From PKWO01 sp036561005 (GTDB taxonomy: Bacteria > Pseudomonadota > Gammaproteobacteria > Burkholderiales > Burkholderiaceae_D), in assembly GCA_036561005.1 (NCBI GenBank), contig DATBQE010000026.1, positions 1-38,052 of the forward strand: a stretch of 38,052 nucleotides of DNA, given 5' to 3'. How positions within the stretch are numbered: the first letter of the stretch is position 1; each line of letters begins with the position of its first letter. The position numbers were made by a program, and so were the translations under genes. Below are positions 33,359 to 38,052 of this stretch, in pieces. Below the pieces are notes generated by a model that did not search any database, was not told where the DNA came from, and saw nothing but the letters and a program-made list of their open reading frames with translations.

Positions 33359-34584
33359 GCGATTCGCCAATCCAGAACGCATGCGACGACAATGTTCCGG
33401 CGCCGCTGATCGGGCTTGCTACGCTGATGCGGCAAGCCTTTTCCGGCGTCGATTTGCGGCCAATGGGTGCGCGGCTCGTGGAACGCGCAAAGAGCTATCC
33501 GGGCGATGCCAACACGCTGCTCGACTTGTCCATAATTTTGCAATTGACCGGTAATCGCGAACTCGGCCTTGCAACCCAGGCGCAAGCACTGAAATTGCAA
33601 CAGCACTATCGATTGCCGACGCCTCCGGGAGAGAATCCAACAAAGCTGCTTGCCATCGTCAGCGGTGGCGACCTGATGGCGAACACTCCGGTGGAATTTC
33701 TCGTGAGCGCCGATAACGTGGCGCTTGAGCTGCTCTACGTCGATCACGGCATCCCGCTCCCACCACAACTGCCGGAACACGATGTCGTGTTCGTGGCATT
33801 GGGCGAGTCTGACCACAATCGCCCGTTGCTCAATGAATTAGCGGAGCGCTCCCGCAACTGGAGCAAACCGCTTTTGAACCGGCCTGAACGGATTGCGCAA
33901 CTGACGCGCAACGGCGCTTGCCTGTTGTTGCAACACGCGCCCGGCATCGAAATGCCGTTGGCGATTCGCGTGACGCGTGAAACACTCGAACAAGTCGCCT
34001 CGGGCGCCGCTGCACTCAATGACGTGCTGGTCGATGGCGTGTTTCCGATTATTGCCCGCCCTGTCGGTTCACATGCCGGGCATGATCTCGATAAAATTGA
34101 TGACCTTGCCAAATTAACAGTTTATCTATCGGCAACGCCGGTTGACGAGTTCTATATTTCGCGCTTCGTCGACTACCGCAGCGAAGATGGTTTGTTTCGC
34201 AAATACCGCATCATGCTCGTCGATGGCAAACCATTGATCTGCCACATGGCAATCTCCTCGCACTGGATGATCCATTACCTCAATGCCGGCATGGCCGATA
34301 GTGCCGAGAAGCGGGCGGAAGAAGCACGCTTCATGTCCGGCTTCGAAGAAAATTTTGTGCCGCGCCACGCGCGGGGATTTCAATCGGTCACGGCATTGCT
34401 TAAGCTCGACTATGTCGGCCTCGACTGTGCGGAAACGCGCGACGGCAAGCTGTTGGTGTTTGAAGCGGATAGCGACATGATCGTGCATGACATGGACCCG
34501 ATTGACATGTATCCCTACAAGCTGCCGGCCATGCATAAAATTTTCCATGCTTTTTACGCCATGCTATTAAGTAAGACGCAATAA
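33355..34584 (+). CDS. TPR-like / ATP-grasp ligase
   Basis: The product is 409 residues. Residues 20-85 are helical and TPR-like (ARLVERAKSYPGDANTLLDLSI, GNRELGLATQAQALKL). Residues 95-200 form a Rossmann-like pre-ATP-grasp part (LLAIVSGGDLMANTPVEFL). The ATP-grasp part (205-400) has the nucleotide-binding loop FPIIARPVGSHAGHDLDKI (230-248) and the late metal-binding segment LDYVGLDCAE...GKLLVFEADSDMIVHDMD (Asp358, Glu370, Asp372). ATP-grasp enzymes join a carboxylate to an amine or thiol through an acyl-phosphate. The start overlaps the decarboxylase stop by 4 bases, so the two are translated together. The nature of the acid and amine is unknown. It is not a close relative of D-Ala ligase or RimK in the motifs I can see. 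Confidence 0.8.
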   Translation: MSDSPIQNACDDNVPAPLIGLATLMRQAFSGVDLRPMGARLVERAKSYPGDANTLLDLSIILQLTGNRELGLATQAQALKLQQHYRLPTPPGENPTKLLAIVSGGDLMANTPVEFLVSADNVALELLYVDHGIPLPPQLPEHDVVFVALGESDHNRPLLNELAERSRNWSKPLLNRPERIAQLTRNGACLLLQHAPGIEMPLAIRVTRETLEQVASGAAALNDVLVDGVFPIIARPVGSHAGHDLDKIDDLAKLTVYLSATPVDEFYISRFVDYRSEDGLFRKYRIMLVDGKPLICHMAISSHWMIHYLNAGMADSAEKRAEEARFMSGFEENFVPRHARGFQSVTALLKLDYVGLDCAETRDGKLLVFEADSDMIVHDMDPIDMYPYKLPAMHKIFHAFYAMLLSKTQ

Positions 34585-34816
34585 GGACCATTGCAAGCGG
34601 CAGCCGGCCTGTAAAGCGCTGGTAACACTCCCTTGTAAAACATTAAGTCTTGTTAAATTTCACAATTGATCGGCGAAACGGCTTGAAGAAATCCGAAATT
34701 CAGCCGTCAACAACTTGTGATGCTGCAACAGCGCGTTCCCAAATCGTGAGCCAAGTCTGGCGATCGATGGAAATGATGAGAATTAATAATACGGCAAGGG
34801 AAAGGTCCAAGGCGCC

Positions 34817-36427
34817 ATGATGAATCAAACTCCTGGGCAAAAAAAACATGTCGTTCTTGCCCTGCCTGCGCCAAGCCCCCAGGAACTGCTGCCAGCCACA
34901 TCCCAATTATTGACTGAAGGCGGCGATGCGCGCATCACGCTCGATGTGCAGTCGGGATTGAACAAGTACGGCTGTGCCCCGCTGCCTGACGCAGGCATGA
35001 TCGCGCTCGGCTCATCAACGGCATCGATCATTTCGCCGCGCGGTTTTGCGGCGGCCGACAATCTACGCACCCGCCTGCTTCATGCCCCAGCGAGCTCTGA
35101 TTACGACCTGTATGCCGCCGAACTGAATCGCACCAGGCGCGAGTTGCTGTCGCTGTGCGAGATATCGGAAGGCTCTGGCGTCGACGTGGTGTTCGCCGCT
35201 TCAGGGACTGACATTCATTTGATCGCGGCACAGGCATTTTCCAGCGGCGAAAAACTGCAGCCACTCGTCATTATGGTCGAAGCCAATGAAACCGGCAGCG
35301 GCGTTGCTGCAGCGTTGGCAGGACGACATTTCAGCACGCATTCGGCCCTCGGCGAAGCCTTCGTGTCGGGCGCAGACATCCCGCAGGCTGCGGCAATCGA
35401 AGTTGTTAGTGTAGCGTTGCGCGATGCAAATGGCATGGCGCGCGCCGATGCGGCAATCGACGCCGATTTCGAGGCGTTGGCCAGCCCTGCCGCACAAGCA
35501 GGCCGACGCGTATTGATAATCCTGATCGATGGCTCGAAGACAGGCGCAATTGCACCAAGTACCGAATGTGTATTGCAGTTGCAACAACGCTATGCCGGAC
35601 GTATCGACGTCATGGTCGACGCATGCCAGTTCCGCATCGCATCGTCAACCTTGCGCGCTTACCTGCAGCGCGATTTCATGGTCGCACTCACCGGTTCCAA
35701 ATTTGCAACAGGTCCCACATTTTCCGGCGCCCTGCTCATCCCGCCGCTATGCGCACGCCGCATGCGGCGCCATCCCATTCCGCCGGCATTGCGCGCCTAT
35801 TCGTCGCGCGCGGACTGGCCATTGGACTGGGAAGCTGCCGGATCTCTGAAGCAGGCGGCCAATTTCGGCATGCTGCTACGCTGGGAAGCCGCATTGGCGG
35901 AAATGCGCGCATTCCGCGCCTTGACGGACGAGCAGATCAGCGGTTTTCTTGCCGCATTCGGTAGCGCAGTGCAGGAAAAATTGCATGACAGTCCCTTGCT
36001 CGACGCACTTCCCCTGCCATCGCTGGATCGCACCGGCCTGACAAATGGCGAGACCTGGGACCATTTACCCTCTATCCATCCCTTCCTGCTTTTTTACCCC
36101 AATACGGCCAAAGGCAGGAGCGCTTTGAACCGGGACCAGACCTTGCGCGTATATCAACTGTTGCAGGTAGACCTGTCGACGCGCAAGATGTTTGGCAATG
36201 ACAAATTCATCAATCATTTGGCTGCCATGCGCTGTCAATTGGGACAGCCGGTGGCGTGCGGTCATCGCGACGGTGTCCCGGTCAGCGCTTTGCGCGTATG
36301 CGCAAGCATGCGCATGATCACCCAGGCATGCGCCGATAATGGCAAGCAGGCACCAGCATTGATTGAGCAAGCCACGTCCGCCATTGCCAAAGCGGAATTG
36401 CTGGCGCGAGTACTCCACAAGATTTAA
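34817..36427 (+). CDS. Fold-type I PLP-dependent enzyme, class V aminotransferase-like
   Basis: The product is 536 residues. Recognisable PLP elements are VVFAASGTDIHLIAAQA (124-140, phosphate-binding turn SGTD), IILIDGSKTG, VMVDACQFRI (Asp268, which contacts the pyridine nitrogen) and ALTGSKFATGPTFSGALL, with Lys295 as the predicted Schiff-base lysine. This resembles the VDACQ...GSHKF.GP.G arrangement of class V enzymes (cysteine desulfurases, kynureninases), but the protein is longer than usual and matches none of them closely. It starts 232 bases after the ATP-grasp gene on the same strand. An AT-rich block near 34630-34670 may hold its own promoter. It is probably the third enzyme of the same pathway. 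Reaction unknown. Confidence 0.72.
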   Translation: MMNQTPGQKKHVVLALPAPSPQELLPATSQLLTEGGDARITLDVQSGLNKYGCAPLPDAGMIALGSSTASIISPRGFAAADNLRTRLLHAPASSDYDLYAAELNRTRRELLSLCEISEGSGVDVVFAASGTDIHLIAAQAFSSGEKLQPLVIMVEANETGSGVAAALAGRHFSTHSALGEAFVSGADIPQAAAIEVVSVALRDANGMARADAAIDADFEALASPAAQAGRRVLIILIDGSKTGAIAPSTECVLQLQQRYAGRIDVMVDACQFRIASSTLRAYLQRDFMVALTGSKFATGPTFSGALLIPPLCARRMRRHPIPPALRAYSSRADWPLDWEAAGSLKQAANFGMLLRWEAALAEMRAFRALTDEQISGFLAAFGSAVQEKLHDSPLLDALPLPSLDRTGLTNGETWDHLPSIHPFLLFYPNTAKGRSALNRDQTLRVYQLLQVDLSTRKMFGNDKFINHLAAMRCQLGQPVACGHRDGVPVSALRVCASMRMITQACADNGKQAPALIEQATSAIAKAELLARVLHKI

Positions 36428-36691
36428 CAAGAATTAACAATCACGTTCTGATTTGAGGGTGGTAATTCCACCTCGGATGTGGCGACTGGTATTCAACACC
36501 TAAGCCGGAGCGTTTGTGTTTTTTCCCTCTTAGGCAAGCCCTGTCCCCAAATCCAGCTGGTGCGATTCAATACCACTTGCATACAATTTCCTCCCGTTAC
36601 TAAATATTTTCGATTGACCCTAAATTTCCCGTGGTTTTGACCGAAAACGGAGAGGAGAACAGTCTTTGGATTTGCGGGACAGGACTATTGC

Positions 36692-36901
36692 ATGCCAAAT
36701 CGTGAAAATTTCGACAAGGCAACGCAAAGGGGCAAGATGGTCGTGACGCACGTGGCACAGAAGTTCGAAGAACCAAGTTACAAGGCGAGCGGTAAAGCGG
36801 CTGAAAAATTGCAGCAAATGCAAGCGCGACAACAATTCGGTACAAAAAATAATGTAGATGGATCACGCAAAGTGAACCATTCGACAAGTAAATACAAATA
36901 G
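36692..36901 (+). CDS. Small basic protein upstream of the repeat protein
   Basis: The product is 69 residues (MPNRENFDKATQRGKMVVTHV...NHSTSKYK), hydrophilic, Lys/Gln-rich, with a central helix-forming stretch KASGKAAEKLQQMQARQQFG. It has no signal peptide or membrane segment and no recognised family. GGACAGGA stands about 10 bases before the ATG. The stop at 36899-36901 is only 14 bases from the start of the repeat protein, whose ribosome-binding site GGGGTGG lies in the gap, so the two form an operon. A role in export or folding of the repeat protein, or as a separate effector, is possible but unproved. Confidence 0.5.
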   Translation: MPNRENFDKATQRGKMVVTHVAQKFEEPSYKASGKAAEKLQQMQARQQFGTKNNVDGSRKVNHSTSKYK

Positions 36902-36915
36902 ACTGGGGTGGCAAA

Positions 36916-38052
36916 ATGAGTTGGGTAACCGGATTAACTACCGCACAAGTTGCGGCGATGACATCGTCGCAGATCGCATCCCTCCAAACTTCGGATATCG
37001 TCGCGCTGTCCACAGATCAGCTGGCAGCGTTCACGACGACGCAAATACACCAATACTTTTCCACTCTGGATATTGCCGCGTTGACCACGCAGCAAATCAA
37101 TCTTGGGTTAACAACCGACCAGCTGGCTGCTTTTACGACAGCAGAAATCGGCGCACTGACTACGGCACAGATCAATAAAGGTCTGACGACAGACCAGATC
37201 GCTGCCTTGACGACGGCGGAAATCGCGGCGTTGAAAACCGGCCAGGTAACGGCACTGACAACGACGCAGATCAGCCAAGGGCTGACAACAGATCAGTTGG
37301 TTGCGATGACAACCAATGATCTTGCGGCATTGACCACCACTCAGGTAAAGCTGGGATTGACCACCGATCAGGTAGCGTCGCTCACGACCAGTCAGGTTGT
37401 GGCGCTGACCACCGCGCAGATCAATCTGGGCCTGACCACAGCCGACATCGCAGCCCTGACCACGGCGCAAGTCGCTGCGCTGAAGACCGCGCAAGTGGCG
37501 GCTTTGAACACCTCGCAAATCAATCTCGGTTTGACCACCGACCAGATCGTAGCCCTGACTTCTGCACAAGTTGGCGCGCTGACAACCACGCAAATCAATC
37601 TCGGCCTCTCGACGGCACAAGTAGCTGCATTGACCACGGCAGAAATAGCCGCATTGAAGACGTCCCAAGTCGCAGCGCTCAATACTGCGCAACTTAGCCT
37701 GGGCTTGACGACCGATCAATTGGTGGCCATGTCGACGGCCGATATCGCCGCCTTGACGACGGCGCAAGTCAGGCTTGGCCTGAGCACCGATCAAGTCGCC
37801 TCGCTGACCACGGCCCAGGTCGCTGCCCTGACCACAGCCCAGTTGAACCAGGGCCTGACGACCGCCCAGTTTGCCGCCTTGACCACGGCCGAAGTCGTGG
37901 CATTCAAGACGTCGCAAATCGCCGCCTTGTCCACAGCCCAGGTCAATCAGGGTCTGACCACCGATGAACTCGTCGCCTTGACCACGGCCCAGGTCGCTGC
38001 CTTGACCACGGCCCAGATCAGCCAGGGCTTGACCACCGCCGACGTCGCCGCC
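36916..38052 (+). CDS. Highly repetitive LTTAQ-octad protein, N-terminal part
   Basis: ATG 36916 follows GGGGTGG by 5 bases. The frame is open to the window end (379 residues) and continues beyond. After MSWVTG the sequence is built entirely of 45 octad/nonad units of the form LTTxQ(I/V/L)xA, with nonads ending in NLG or similar. The T-x-x-Q/E/D start of each unit looks like a helix N-cap box, so a solenoid of short helices is possible; a beta-solenoid is the alternative. There is no Sec signal peptide at the N-terminus, so if exported it would need a C-terminal (type I) or other signal outside the window. Similar LTTAQ-type giant proteins occur in other Burkholderiales and are usually labelled adhesin-like or left hypothetical. 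Unit hierarchy is described in the findings. Confidence 0.8.
   Translation, partial: MSWVTGLTTAQVAAMTSSQIASLQTSDIVALSTDQLAAFTTTQIHQYFSTLDIAALTTQQINLGLTTDQLAAFTTAEIGALTTAQINKGLTTDQIAALTTAEIAALKTGQVTALTTTQISQGLTTDQLVAMTTNDLAALTTTQVKLGLTTDQVASLTTSQVVALTTAQINLGLTTADIAALTTAQVAALKTAQVAALNTSQINLGLTTDQIVALTSAQVGALTTTQINLGLSTAQVAALTTAEIAALKTSQVAALNTAQLSLGLTTDQLVAMSTADIAALTTAQVRLGLSTDQVASLTTAQVAALTTAQLNQGLTTAQFAALTTAEVVAFKTSQIAALSTAQVNQGLTTDELVALTTAQVAALTTAQISQGLTTADVAA
37108..38052 (+). repeat. 423-bp higher-order repeat in the LTTAQ protein gene
   Basis: Block 1 is 37108-37530, block 2 is 37531-37953, and block 3 begins at 37954 and leaves the window. Each complete block encodes groups of 25, 33, 25, 25 and 33 residues. 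Matching positions include LTTDQLVAM, V(K/R)LG and TDQVAS in the third and fourth groups. Confidence 0.9.

Noticed and set aside
37108..37917. 269-codon minus-strand frame opposite the LTTAQ repeats
   Set aside because: A mirror of the repeats (RRGQG-type units). The plus frame has a ribosome-binding site, a start and helix-capping motifs.
36916..38052. Possible CRISPR-like array because of regular DNA repeats
   Set aside because: The repeats are an uninterrupted coding frame without spacers, and units vary at codon third positions.

Overview
The window looks like a chromosomal segment of a betaproteobacterium of the order Burkholderiales, most likely Oxalobacteraceae. This is inferred from the protein families present (DUF4148, DUF1800/DUF1501 pair, WXXGXW lipoprotein, porin with a C-terminal Phe), the moderately high G+C and the many short, mostly autonomous operons. 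No rRNA, tRNA, CRISPR array, integrase or intact insertion sequence was seen. It opens inside a truncated minus-strand gene and closes inside a plus-strand repeat-protein gene.

Layout. 1-1.6 kb: the start of a membrane regulator and a decayed multi-PAS sensor pseudogene. 1.7-4.7 kb: a fused Old Yellow Enzyme/quinone-oxidoreductase-like protein, divergent from a LysR regulator. 5.1-6.6 kb: a minus-strand operon arsR-type regulator > SRPBCC/AHSA1 > DUF1801/YdeI protein, whose first gene starts inside a perfect 25-bp inverted repeat. 7.0-7.8 kb: a DJ-1/PfpI protein. 8.1-11.3 kb: an exported DUF1800/DUF1501 pair, abutting a convergent NADAR (YbiA-like) gene. 12.2-14.5 kb: a DUF4148 protein and a GGDEF-EAL c-di-GMP enzyme sharing a terminator. 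14.9-18.4 kb: an orphan T6SS-type FHA protein (TagH-like), an HtrA-type protease and two small exported proteins.

18.7-22.4 kb: a Fur-box-like site followed by porin > FMN-binding protein > ApbE > four-helix His-rich membrane protein. Together these read as an extracytoplasmic flavin-based electron-transfer module, probably iron-linked. 22.4-24.5 kb: an S9 prolyl-oligopeptidase-family peptidase. 24.8-28.6 kb: palindromes, a small HTH protein, a Pro/Gln-rich WXXGXW lipoprotein and a lipoprotein chitinase (GH18). 28.6-30.2 kb: gene-poor DNA holding one orphan 126-aa gene flanked by two diverged copies of a roughly 95-bp repeat.

30.2-36.4 kb: a cytosolic GGDEF protein, a PLP decarboxylase overlapping a TPR/ATP-grasp ligase, and a second PLP-fold enzyme. 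The three enzymes look like an uncharacterised amine/amide-forming pathway. 36.7 kb to the end: a 69-aa protein and the beginning of a very repetitive protein. Its octads are organised into 25- and 33-residue groups and then into a 141-residue higher-order repeat.

The most promising candidates for something undescribed are the PLP/ATP-grasp/PLP cluster, the hierarchical repeat protein, the Fur-linked flavinylation cluster and the OYE-MDR fusion.
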